64,000 nt of DNA from Klebsormidium nitens (Eukaryota; Streptophyta; Klebsormidiophyceae; Klebsormidiales; Klebsormidiaceae): contig DF237067.1 of NCBI GenBank assembly GCA_000708835.1, positions 126,110-190,109 on the forward strand. Direction: 5' to 3'. The position numbers were made by a program, and so were the translations under genes. The notes under the pieces are model-generated. The model was not told the origin of the DNA, did not search any database, and saw only the letters and a program-made list of their open reading frames with translations. Below are positions 21,191-32,449 of this stretch, in pieces (the stretch's first letter is position 1; each line of letters opens with the position of its first letter).

Positions 21191-23820
21191 ATGGCGGACG
21201 GTCCCGTTAAGGTTCCCCTCTACTCTCTGCCTTTGCCTGCCTTCAAAGCGGCAATCCATGACAGGATCTGCTCTGCACTGCCTGGACCGGCTCTTGAAAT
21301 TACATCTGAAGAGCAGGCTGCATTTTCCTCAGCCCTTGAAAACCTTCACGACTTTCTTAGGGCCAATGTACATGGCCTTGTCTCTCAGTATTCGCTTGGG
21401 ACAAGGGAGGGCTTCCTCTGGAAAGGATCCGTTGCTGAAAGAAGGTTCATTGGTGAGTGTTCAAATTAGGGTTTGCCGAGGGCAAAAAATCATGGTGTGT
21501 CAGCCAATGAGGTTTCTTCAGGACTTTCATGCGCAGATTGATTGGGAAGCTCGACCAATGTTGTATCAGCGTATGAAGATGGAATCTGGCGGTCAAGTTG
21601 TGATCCAGCTGGTTTCCTTGACAGATACTTCTCTGATCACGGGGGCAGAATGTTTTGACTTGGTGCTGGGATCTGAAAAATGTCTTGAAAGTTTTAGAAT
21701 CATCATCTCTCTAGATTCCCCTAATCTTAGCTGGTTCCACAGGAGAATGCGGCGCAGGTTCTGCAAGCCACCGAATGTGATACGAAACGAGAGAAAATGT
21801 GGGTTATCAATGATGGCTAATGAGTGCATCCGGGAGGACTCATACCTTGTGTGTTGATCCTGATCAGCTTAACAAGTTTGCACTCCAACAAGGATGTAGA
21901 GGTATTTAGTACCAACATGACTGGAACTCCAAATTCCTCTTCTTCATGCCCAGTGAGGCCCAAAATAGCTTGAGCCTGAGAGCAAGCTTCCTACAGCTGC
22001 ACTTCAAGAAATGCTGCCACTAATCTTCGCAATCGTTTGGCCAACATAAACACAGCAATCGGATCTTATTCCTTCACTTCTTTACACATGCACCAGCGTG
22101 ACATTTCGCCGCTCTCTCCTAAAAGCATCTTCTTTCGGACCTTTCCCAGCGGCTCTCCCCATTCTGGAGGAGAGTGGCCCCAATGGCGCCACCCCCAAGA
22201 AGCTCACTTCCATGCCCTCCGTCCTCTCCGCCCCTGCCAACATGGAGCGCATGGCTGAGCAAAGCGCACCTGTGGCCGCATATAATCTCGACTTTCTCCC
22301 TACATTTGGAGTGCCCTCCCCTCCAGCAAGTGGGGGGTCAAGCCCCCTCCACCCACTGAGCCAGACAACCGCAACTGCACAGCATTCAAATCTGCGACCG
22401 CCCAAGCCAGGGTAGGCCTCTCCTCTTACTGGGCGGTTGATGAAGACTTTGGATGAAGGACTGTTCCTGGCTGCTGATTCGCCTTCAGTTGTGTCCAGTC
22501 TGCAATATCTGGAAGTTGGCGCGGATGCCTTGGTTGAAATGAGCCAGGGAAGTCCTGAAAGTATCAGCTTTCAGGACGTCTGAGCTGAAAACCATTTCTG
22601 AATGTTGATTCCTCAGCTTTTGACTGCTGAGTTGAGACAGTGCACAAGAGATTCTACTCGTTTTTGTGGACCCAATGATTAAAATCAAAGTTACCATTGA
22701 ATATGCACACCTTCTGTTTGTTCGGGAAGAGATTCTTCAACTCTCTGTCTTGGAACAGGTTTCCAAATTTTTGTACTCAACTTGAGAACTCGTAATCAAT
22801 CACGTGGTCTTAAGAGTCGCTCTTGACTTAAAACGTATTGAATTTCGTCCAGAACCTTTCGCAGCAGGATTGTCTGTCCAGGCTCTAGCACTCTGAGCTT
22901 GCTTTCCTTTTCTCATCCAGTACTGGCTCAGCTCTCGACCCCTCAATCCTGTCCACGGACTCTCCTTCGGTTGGGAGAGACAACAACAATCCCTTCAACT
23001 CGCCCACAACAAGAAGCCACGGGTCCAACCCCTTCGACGGGACCCAGGGACAGAATCCGTTTGACTCGCCCCTCCGTGAACCAAGCGCGGCCCTTCAGCC
23101 GATCCTTGATAAGATTCCGGTGAGCTTGTTTGCTGACCTGTCAAAACTGGAAGCTTCTTGACAAGGTAACTGACTTCGACAAATCAGAGTACTTTTTCTT
23201 CCATCTAAATTTTGCAAGTTGCAAGCTTCTGGGATGGAATCGACCATGCATCAATCTGTTGCAACCTCTCAGCGTTCTACCAGGTGAAAAACTGAGAAGC
23301 TCCTCATCCCTTCAGCTGCGCTGATAAGCTTAGCTAAAGCCAGTCTGTTGAATAGCATATTAGGATCTACTGCTGACTTGCTTAGCGTTTGGACGTCGAT
23401 ACGCTTGTACAGAATTTGGTTCAGGAAGTGAACAGCATGTGAATGGGTAGATAGCGACAAATGGACTGCCGTCTTTTTGAGCTCCCAACTACGTTTTGAT
23501 GGGAATCTGGTCGTCTGCAGGACCTTTCCTTCATGCTCTCTGACAAATTGAGCGAGCCAGCTGCCTCGCTTCAAGCTGTGCCTGGAACGGGTGCAGCTCA
23601 ACCTAGGACTAGTGTAGATGAATGGGGAGATTTTAGCGGTCAGCCATCAGCCTCTCAAGAAAGAGGGGCGAATCCAGCCATTGCTGCCCCTGGAACTAGC
23701 ATTGACGATTGGGGAAACTTCAGCGGTCCACCATCCGGCAATGTAGATTCGACAGCTGCACAGCAGACCGTCGTCAAGCCAAGGGCTAGCCTCGAAGAGT
23801 GGGGAGACTTTAACGGTTGA
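21191..23820 (+). CDS. Unassigned protein with NPF and acidic WGxF motifs, candidate endocytic adaptor
   Basis: I do not recognise the family. Exon 1, 21191-21452, encodes a helical N-terminal region (LPLPAFKAAIHDRICSALPG ... ALENLHDFLRANVHGLVSQ). One or more exons near 21.7 kb are unresolved. Exons 22148-22411, 22921-23119 and 23521-23820 join in frame and end at the stop. The C-terminal half looks disordered, rich in Pro, Ser and Asn. It carries three NPF tripeptides (NPFNSP, NPFDGT, NPFDSP) and three regularly spaced repeats of about 30 residues with cores DEWGDF, DDWGNF and EEWGDF; the last sits at the very C-terminus. NPF is the classical ligand of EH domains and acidic WxxF resembles AP-2 ear ligands, so a role in clathrin-mediated trafficking is inferred. 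It is convergent with the BTB gene. Confidence 0.65.
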
Positions 23821-24618
23821 CTCGAAGACAAGCGAACAATATGATCTTGCAGGCATGCCCAAAATGCGTGATTTCAGAACTAGCTGAAACCCCGCGGGTG
23901 AGTCCCTTTTCGGAAAGAACTTGCTGCTAAGTGATGGAGGGGAATGAGGTCTAGAATTCACGAGTCCTATTGTAGCCAAGTGTTACAGGCATGGACGCAC
24001 ATAACGGCCACATGGATATACTGCATAGACGGTTTGCGTTTTACGTGAATGGTCGGTTGAATGGTTCGATCTTGAAAGATGCATCCGCACATGGTCCCCA
24101 AGCTCCGATGAGGTGTTTGAAATCATCATAAGTTCGCATGTACATCATGAATGAGGAGCATTAGTAGGTGTATAGTATACCGTCCACTTGAGCTAGAGCA
24201 GGCTTGATTGAACTCGCACGTGAGCATGCCCCGCCGCCCACTGATGGATTGCTAGATCGATCCTCTCACTAAGGATCTGTTTATTAACGTGCTTCGAAAA
24301 TACATATCAGTGCACTGCGCGAACATATGCAGCTGGTATGGCGAAGGGTGATGCTTATGCAGCGCCGCGCGCCGCTGCCGTGAGTTGATTGCCATACATG
24401 CGCGCTACACAATGTCACTACTGGCAGCATACACACCTAATTTCGATCAGCCTGGCCTCTGGGAGCTCTAGATACTGGGAGCTGTCTACTGGTCCATGTG
24501 TTACAAGGGATGAGCTAGCTAGCTCGACGATTAGTGCTTGACAAATTTGACCACAAATGTTAGTGCTCTGGATGCAACGCGCAAGTTCCGCCATTCTCCA
24601 GAGTCTGCGGCCAGTACG
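23821..24618. other. Convergent intergenic region, no gene seen
   Basis: About 800 bp between two convergent stop codons. It is AT-richer than the exons, with no ORF of interest. Confidence 0.4.
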
Positions 24619-26191
24619 TCAATCTGCTCTCCCGGTTGACGCTTCCTGCACGAGCTCGTCAAGCTTGAGAAGCTGCTCCACCGTGAACGAGTCCCAGATC
24701 GTCGTCTCGTGAAGCTTTCGTTCAACAACTCGCCTCGTTCGCAAGAGGATCTTGCTCGAATCGGAAGCATGGTCCTTCTCAAGCCACTTGAGCCACGAAG
24801 TCGAGGTCTGATCCGTGATTCGCACTCGTTCTTGAACACGAGCGCACAATCTCTCGAGGCCGCACGCATCGGCCAAGGCAAAGAGGGCCTGCAGGGCACA
24901 TCAATCAGGGTCGCTTATCACAATCGTCTGTAATCATGCCGAGTATTATCTACATTAATATAACTGGTAATCTGCGAGAGAAAAGGCCTAGAACCTTTTT
25001 TGAAATCGGTTTCTCCAAAGATCTATTAATCGAACCAGTCATGCCAGCGAAAGATGATGAACAGCCTGGCAAATCGTCCTCAACGTCATTGATGCAACTT
25101 CCTTCTCCGCTTCCCTCCAACAGTCCTGTCGAATAATTTATATGCTACGATTCAAAATCTAAGCTGATCAATTCAGTCTGTCAAGTAATCCCTTCGGCCC
25201 AACCCAGGATAAAATGAAAAGGTGTTCTGCTGGAAGTTTGAAAGCGCACCTGCCAGATTTCGGCGTTGGACGGCTCGACCTTGTCCAAAGCCTTGGGATT
25301 CCGGTACGCATATTCCAGGAAGACCTGGACCACGTGCTGACTCACTGAGCAAGGTAAATGCAGTTCTAGCTTCCGGTTTAGGTTCCAGCACGTTTCGCTG
25401 CACCACGTTCCTTTAAGCCTCGCCTCGAAGTAAGGCAGATCGATAAGAATCGCAGAATGTGCCGCCACCTTGGTGCCGTCCTGAGGACACCAAACACCGG
25501 TGTGTGAGCTCAGATATCTTCTCTTGGACGCGCTGAGGATGTGGACCTTGCTTGTACACGAACTTTGAATACGTGAATTCTGTCGCCATTCAATCCTGCT
25601 CGGAACTCTTACCTTTCTTTGAGATGCTTCAGGTATACGAATGGCTCTGAGCATAAAGCAGTCTCGCTTGGCAGATACGCGTACGACTGCATGCCTTCGT
25701 GCGATTATGATTTTATAACAATCCAAACTTACCTCACAGACAATGTACAAGTCCCCCGTCCTATCCGCGTCTTTCAAAAGCGAAGCCTTTGACCTTGGGT
25801 TGAATTCGTCCATCAGCGAACCGGAAGACTGTTTCGCGACTTCTTCAGATGCAATCTTGTTCTGAACAACAGCAATGGAAACCGTTAACTAATATTCCTC
25901 ATAGTTTACTGACCGGACTTTCGCAAACCTCAGCTCGATTCCTAAGCTGTCTGAGCTACATAATATCCCTTACTAAGATAGTAACATGTACACGAAAAGA
26001 AAGCCACCAGTAGTATTATCCTCTGGCCACACAGACGCTTCCTTATTTTTGGCTTTAGGTCCATGGCCACCCACCTTGTCGATGCAAGCCGCTGATAGTA
26101 GTACATCGTCGTCGGAAGAATCCAAAAGGCTCCCCCCGACGCGGTCACCTCCTTTCATGTGTTTGCGACTTGGCAGCTGCAAAAAAATCAT
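24619..26191 (-). CDS. BTB/POZ domain-containing protein
   Basis: BTB proteins of plants commonly dimerise and act as CUL3 ubiquitin-ligase adaptors; that role here is family-level inference. Exons on the minus strand: about 26174-26073 (LPSRKHMKGGDRVGG...), 25861-25733 (NKIASEEVAKQ ... DLYIVCE), 25480-25250 and 24888-24619. The middle exons join in frame to read LYIVCE-DGTKVAAHSAIL, the standard start of a BTB fold. They continue with LPYFEARLKGTW, LELHLPCSVSQHVVQVFLEY and a helical C-terminal segment ALFALADACGLERLCARVQE, typical of the end of a BTB domain. The last exon continues with a helical stretch (KLDELVQEAS). The N-terminus is uncertain: an ATG at 26191 is in frame but overlaps a plausible splice acceptor, so an upstream exon near 26.4 kb is possible. 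Confidence 0.8.
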
Positions 26192-28569
26192 CTTACATCG
26201 TTGAACAATGAGATCTCTTTAAGGGTCATCTACCTTTTACGTCGACTTTAGCTGAGCAATTGGCAGAAGTAGCAAAATCTGCGGAACCTCGACTCTCTCC
26301 TGTAGCTGTTCAAAAAAAAGGCTAGTAACTTACCGGAGCTGTTACTTGCGAGCGCTTTCTGCTTAAGGCACCAAGGTTTCTTTGCGCTTTGGAGGAGATA
26401 AAGGCGCCTGATCCGAACATACTTGAAAGTGTTCAACCAGGCACGTGCCGGTCAATGTTGAGACTCTGCAGAACGGAGGGGACTTCAGCGTTTGCTCGAG
26501 GTCAATGTAGGCTAAGTCCTATTGACCTGGTTGAAGCGTTCGATTTTTCCAGAGCCGATGACAAATCTAGGTGAATGTACCAATCAGCATGAAATCTGAT
26601 TCGCAAGTCTGTGGCTAGCTTCCATGCTGCAATATGCAACATTTCGTTGGCGAAGCAGATGCCAACTTCATTGAGACCATAGGAAAACAATCAACGGAAG
26701 AATCTGTGCATTGTACTCTCTTTTCTCACTCTTTGTCAAGCCGTGCAGTCCTTGGATCTATGCGGCCAGATATCAGACTCCAAAACGCTCTGTGACGGGA
26801 GGGCCTGCTAAATAAAAGCTGCAGCAGTCTCCTGAAAGAGGGGTGCAGCCTGAGCACAGCGTACCGCTCTAACGCGAACTTGTATCAGTGTGACAACGCT
26901 TTCCTACATTCACAAGTGGTCTCGAGGATTCGGGTTAATGATGAACCTGAAAGTTGTCAACTGTTTGAATCTGACACAGCCAGATCAATCAGGACAACGC
27001 TGTTGTGAGTGTTTGCAAGCGATTTATAGCTGAGCTGATTTACAAGGAGAACGGCGCGTACCCTCTCTTCAGCTTGTGACTATTTCTGATGATCAGCACG
27101 TACACAATTGCTTGGAAACAGGAAGTACACATGCCAATACACGCATGCGGCTAGCTGCTAGCCTGAACTTGACGGATCTATGACACGGATGGAAGGTCAG
27201 GCTATCTCCGTCAAAAAGTGAGAGCCTCAATAGCCCTGACAACGTGCAATTCTGGCCCGCCGGACCTTGTCTGAAAGCAGTAGCAACGATGGTAAGTTCG
27301 TTGTAAGCGCACGTAAAAGCTAAGCCTTACTTTGGGCAAGAGGACACGAGCAGGCTAAGCTGTAATGCGTCCAGCTTCAAGCGAAGTAAGTCTCGTCGGC
27401 CCTGATTTGGTTGATCAGTTGTTGAAGATTCGATGGCTTTCCTTCCCGTGACATAGCATGATCCAAGCAGGATCCAAGCGCGCAATCATGATAACTTGTC
27501 CCAGAGCAGGATCCTCAGCCCTGAATCATCAGCTTCGTTCCTAGTTTACAAAGTGCATGCAGCCGTCAAGCCGTCAAGAATGTCTGCTTGATGGCATGTT
27601 CAAACATCAGAGAAGTAGAGGGACGACAAGATCTGACAGGCACGACTTTTACATGGAAGTGCTCTCATGAGGAACGAGAAAAGATTTTGACATGGTTCAA
27701 CGACACTCCGCCGGCATCGCTGAGAGTTGCGACCAACATTAGATCCAGAATGCAAACGGGATCCACGTGTCATTTCCTGCCATTGCGCAGGCACTTTCAG
27801 TCCGACCAGTACTTGTTAGGCGTTCATGTCAGCGTGTACATGACTGGCAGGAATTTAATCTTGCCGGAGCTCGACGTCAAGCTCCGTGCAAAAAGGTTGC
27901 GCTGCCGCCCGCCATACTGCATGCTAATTTGATATGAAAGGAAGTCTTCCATGTAGGCTAACAAAAGTGATTGCAGCCTAAAATGCACCTAGGCCGCCAC
28001 TTCCATGACATCGCAGAATTAGCACCATGCATCATCATGTGCATGTACAATGCAAGCAGTACGTGAAAGGCAATGCAAGAACAGGTAAAGCTTCACTAGC
28101 TTTTATAGCATACTGCAGTGGCGGCATGTAAGATTTGATGCGCATATATTGGCAGCAACTGGCCGCCGCGTTGCACACGTAAGGTAGCGCAGCCAGGTAG
28201 GGCAGCAGCCATCAGGAACGAGGGATTCAAATGCTTCATGATATATTCGCAGCTTGTCAAGGATCATGCATGAGATGTATCCAAGCATTAATGCTACAAT
28301 GACCCTGTTATGGAGCAAATTATGAGCAGGTCCCCTTAAAGCCACACTACTAATGATTTTCCGAACCCAACAAATCTGGTCTCGTATCATTGTGCCAATC
28401 ATGTGCATGGCCACTCAGACAAACTTTTATGTAGGTCTGCACATGTTCGAAGTCCCTAGTTCAAAACTGCAATATGGAAGTTTGTGTATCCATCAGCAGC
28501 CTGATACGAATGTACACAAAATGAGCACGATAAGCCACCTAATCTTCCTGACAGCAAGTCAAGTCCAAC
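26192..28569. other. Gene-poor stretch
   Basis: About 2.4 kb without a supported gene. A 114-codon plus-strand ORF at 27588-27932 has no recognisable domain, no clear splice context and no family resemblance, so I do not call it. The sequence is rich in short palindromes such as GCTAGCTGCTAGC near 27152. The stretch must hold the BTB gene's upstream region and the dehydrogenase 3' UTR. Confidence 0.4.
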
Positions 28570-30159
28570 TCACGCAATACTTGGCGCCACATCATCGTCA
28601 ACCACCCCTACCAACTCGAGTGACAGGCCCCAGAGCTTCTTGGCTGCCTCCTCATCATACACGTGCTTTGCATAACCGGGAACCAAAGCCCCCCAAGTAT
28701 TTTCGGGCATTGGCTGACTTTCGCTGCAATCTTCAAGGTACTTCCCCCCTTTCCCCTCCCACTCCTTCCCCACTGCCGCCCAAACCGTTGTAGCCGCACC
28801 CTGTTCGGGATTTTTCATCTTCAACTGCACTTCTGGCGTCAGCATCGACTTGAACATAGCCGGGTCCATGTGACGGCCCAACTCTGTCATGATACCACCT
28901 GGGTGCACCGCTGTTGCGTGCAGCCCTTGTGAACCATAGCGCCTTTCAATCTCGGTCGCCAAGTAGATGTTGGCAGTCTTGGATTGACCGTATGCAATGA
29001 ACGGCTGGTAGCCAACCTTCTTCAAGTCGAGGTCGTCAAAGAGGATTGGAGAGCGGCGGTGCCCGGACGAGGAGAGAGAGACGACCCGGGAGTTGAAAGT
29101 TGGCGTTGATGAGGCCAGAAGGGTGGGCTTGAGGAGCAGGAAGAGCAGGAAGTGGCCCAGGTGGTTTGTGCCAAACTGGGTTTCGAACCCGTCCTTGGTC
29201 TGGCCTTCTGGAGTAGCCATGACTCCTGCAGGGTATGGACATCATGATCAGAAGCAAGAAAGGGCTCACTCACTTACAATTGTTTGCAGAGATATGGATA
29301 ACGCAGTGCCGTCTGCAGGTTGAGCTGTGTGATAGGCAGTCAGCAGTGACAAATGTACCAATTGCAGTGAAACTGGGACGCTAACTCTTGTTCTCTTTTC
29401 CTCCTGGAGTTGCTGATCTCAGGTGATTTGCCAAGGATGATGACCAATCAAAGGTTGGGCCATGCTTCATTTATAGGTTGACACAACTCTGAATCAATCA
29501 TTCCCTTCCTTTGACAGTCAAAAGCTGGCAGATCTATCTTTGATGGTACTCTGTAGCTTCAAGTTGCCCCCAACTCACCACCATTGAGGCGGTCGTTTCT
29601 GGTGTCTAGTGGTTTCTATGAGTTTAAACATGACAAACAACCTGGAAGGACGCAGGACATCTCTCAATGCCATCTTCTGATCAACCAGAAGAAAGGACCA
29701 ACCAGACAGACTTCTTGTGCTCAGCATCACATAATTGGACATTGGCAGCAGGCACAAGAAATTTTCGAATCTCTTACCAGCATTATTAATAAGCACATTG
29801 AGCTGCTTGCTCTTGCTCAGAAAGTCTGCTGCGCAGTCCCGCACCGACTGCAGCGAGTCCAACTCCAGCTTCAGCAGCTCAATCTTGCCCTTGCTGCCAC
29901 TCGTGTCTTGTGCCAGGATGTCTTGAACCACCTTCTCCCCCTTGGCCATGTCTCGAGCAGTCAGATACAAGTGCGCACCAGTGGCGTGCAGAGCACGCGC
30001 CGTCTCAACACCAATCCCAGCCGAGCCCCCGGTGATGAAGATGACCTTGTCCGTCAGTTTGCCAACCAGCCCCTCGTCGTTGATGATGTCCATGGCGGTG
30101 GGGCGGGCGTCACCAGGCCCATTGGGGTTGACGTGTGCAGCAGCATATTTGGACGACAT
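28570..30159 (-). CDS. Short-chain dehydrogenase/reductase (retinol dehydrogenase / WWOX-like)
   Basis: NAD(P)-dependent oxidoreductase of the classical/extended SDR superfamily; the substrate is unknown. Two exons, 30159-29778 and 29225-28570, join at [11 protein letters not shown] in phase, giving 345 residues. The Rossmann cofactor motif TGGSAGIG is at residues 43-50, NNAG at about 125-128, the catalytic serine lies in VVSLSSSGH, and the YGQSK Tyr/Lys pair sits at about 207-211. HPGGIMTEL follows. The N-terminal stretch [19 protein letters not shown] before the fold recalls fungal SDRs I know, rather than the usual plant TIC32-like proteins. No transit peptide is obvious. It is simpler (one intron) than its neighbours. 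An in-frame ATG lies 27 codons upstream of the chosen start, but the chosen one begins the conserved segment. Confidence 0.9.
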
Positions 30160-32449
30160 GGTGTTGAATCCGGGGACTTGAGAAAGAAAAAACCTGGAGA
30201 TCGTGGATTGAAAGCCTGAGAGGGAACAATTGCACCTCACTTCAATTATGCCCTCAATTGCTTGGCGAATTAAGTGGTTCCTCCGGCGGGCCTTCCTCCG
30301 AGAGTGTTCTTCTTCTTGATGCCAATGGAAGAATGCAAGGATGGTGCGACAACCTGCATATGTATCCTAGAGAACTTGCGGCCACCCAGGAAGTTTACTT
30401 CTCATACTTCAGACCATCTTTTCGGCCAACGTTGCCCCGGGCCCGTAAGTACCTCTAGAAGGAGATGACGTCAGCTATACCAACGATGATGAGCCTAGAA
30501 CTCTAGTGACGTTGATCTGCGGGATCCCGCTCGATCATCCGGCGGCTGGAAACCTCGAAACCTCCGACGGGCCGTCCACATTCGCGGCCCCGGCCGCAGG
30601 CGCGGGCCCGCCGCCCCGCCCCGCGCCGGCCGCGGTCGATCAAAGTTTGCACACCAGGTGTTTCTCAAAAAGAGGCAGCTGTTTTCTTACGAGCCCAGGA
30701 GAACCCCTCCACGAGATTCTGCATGTTGAACAAGACCGCCTTCTCAAGATGAACGTCAAAAAGATGGAGGAGGTAGGGGGGAGGTAGTGGGCTCCCAGTG
30801 GGCTACCACTGCTCTATCACGGCAACACGCAAGGTTCTGCTAGATCAATACCTGGCAGAGTACTCTGACCCGTGCCTTCAACCGCCGTGCAGCATCCAAG
30901 GCTCCGCTGAAGAAGAGGACGAATTCCCAGATCCGGGGTGGTCCGGAGATCCTCTTTTGCGGTGGGTGTCTGCGGCCCTGGCAGATATGCATCAGGATCC
31001 CGAGACTTCACCCAACCGAGCTGCCCGCGCCTGGGCCCTCCAGCACCATCTAGCAGCTACGGGGATGTCTTTTGAAGACTTCCGAAAAGAGCCGATTCCG
31101 CGGACGGTCCTTGTGGCCGAAGCGATGGAGCTCTACAAGCCCCCACTGGACCTGTTTATCTACAGTGCCTGCAACGAGATCAAAGAAGCTTTGTTGATCG
31201 GAGGATCTAGGGATTGAAGTGCAGTATCTCCCCCATGACAGCGAGGATGAAATTGAAGATGAGCAGCCCGCTTCCCTAGTTCTCCCCCCCGTCCCGTCCC
31301 TACCGGCCCAGCCACCAGCCCCCGGTCCCCCCAGAAGGCCCTCCCCAGGCCACCCCACCATAGAACAACCTCGCGCAGATCTGGCCCGGAAATGATGATC
31401 ATACCGGTAGTATCAATGTGCCAGGCCGGGCCGTGTGATGATATAATAATCGCAAGAAGCAGACCACGTTGTAAAAAGGCTAGGCTCTTATTCGGATAAG
31501 AGGTGGAGGCTTGAGGGCTAGGAACCTTACAAAGCGGTTTTTGCTGTCACAGCCCAAGCGCGCTCGTCATGTAGTAGCTTGCCAGTAGAAGGCCAAACGT
31601 TGAAGAAAGAAATAGTTATGACATCTCACACAATCATAGCTTGTAATCAGGCTTATGCCATCATAAGTCTGTGGCCTAGGTGGCTCCGGCGTGTAAAAGC
31701 TAGAGAACATTGCGCCCACCGCGGCGCTGGCCCTAGGGGCGCTGGGGATCATGTAGGCTGTATCAGTTGTGACCGGTTACCTTATCCTGCGTGCATGCAC
31801 GAGCCGGCCCGTGCACTGCCAGGCTAATCGCGCCCACTGCCACAGTGGGCCGGGGGGACGGCTTCGTGTCCTACAGTCATGGCAAGCGCAACACATGCCG
31901 ATCGTCATTTAAAGACGCCTCCATAGTCGCGCAGCCCGAGCATAAAAACTGCAACTGCGAGGCTCCTAATTCATGTGAACCGAACTACGTACGTTTGAGC
32001 ATGTTTACTTCTGGTGGTCCTAACGATCAAACTTGAAAGCATCCACCTCTCATCCTCGGACAAACGTGGTACATCGGATGCTGTACATTATGATAATTTC
32101 AACTCGGAACACATGAAGGCAATAAAAATAGTCTCGCAGCCAGTACTCATGTACGCCACCTCTGGCTGTGTAGCATTGCCACACTCTCTAGAGTTGCCAC
32201 AAACCTGCATAGATCTAGCTTTCCTAGCTTACCCTGTACATAAAACAGCTCAAACTTAAGGACGTACAACCTGTTCGTGACTCAAGATTGGCGCCGAGGT
32301 GAAGCAAAAGCTATCCGAAACAAGGTGCTTATCTATGACTATTTTATTGATCTCTGATCAGAATTCAGGACAATTTGAGCACATTATCGTGCACCGTTAC
32401 TTCGCGGGTTAGAGAACCACCCGCGAGCCCACGTTTGGAGAAGAGTTGA
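30160..32449. other. Intergenic region with orphan plus-strand ORFs
   Basis: The stretch between the dehydrogenase start and the Mg-chelatase stop holds three plus-strand ORFs in different frames: 30258-30458, 30506-30787 and 30798-31217 (139 codons, with FEDFRKEPIPRTVLVAEAME and LFIYSACNEIKEALL). The last reads like a real globular sequence but I do not recognise it. It could be a young or degraded gene or a transposon gag-like remnant. A very GC-rich tract (GGCCCCGGCCGC and similar) lies at 30592-30650 and a GCCCACTG/CAGTGGGC hairpin at about 31832-31850. Nothing else is supported. Confidence 0.35.
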
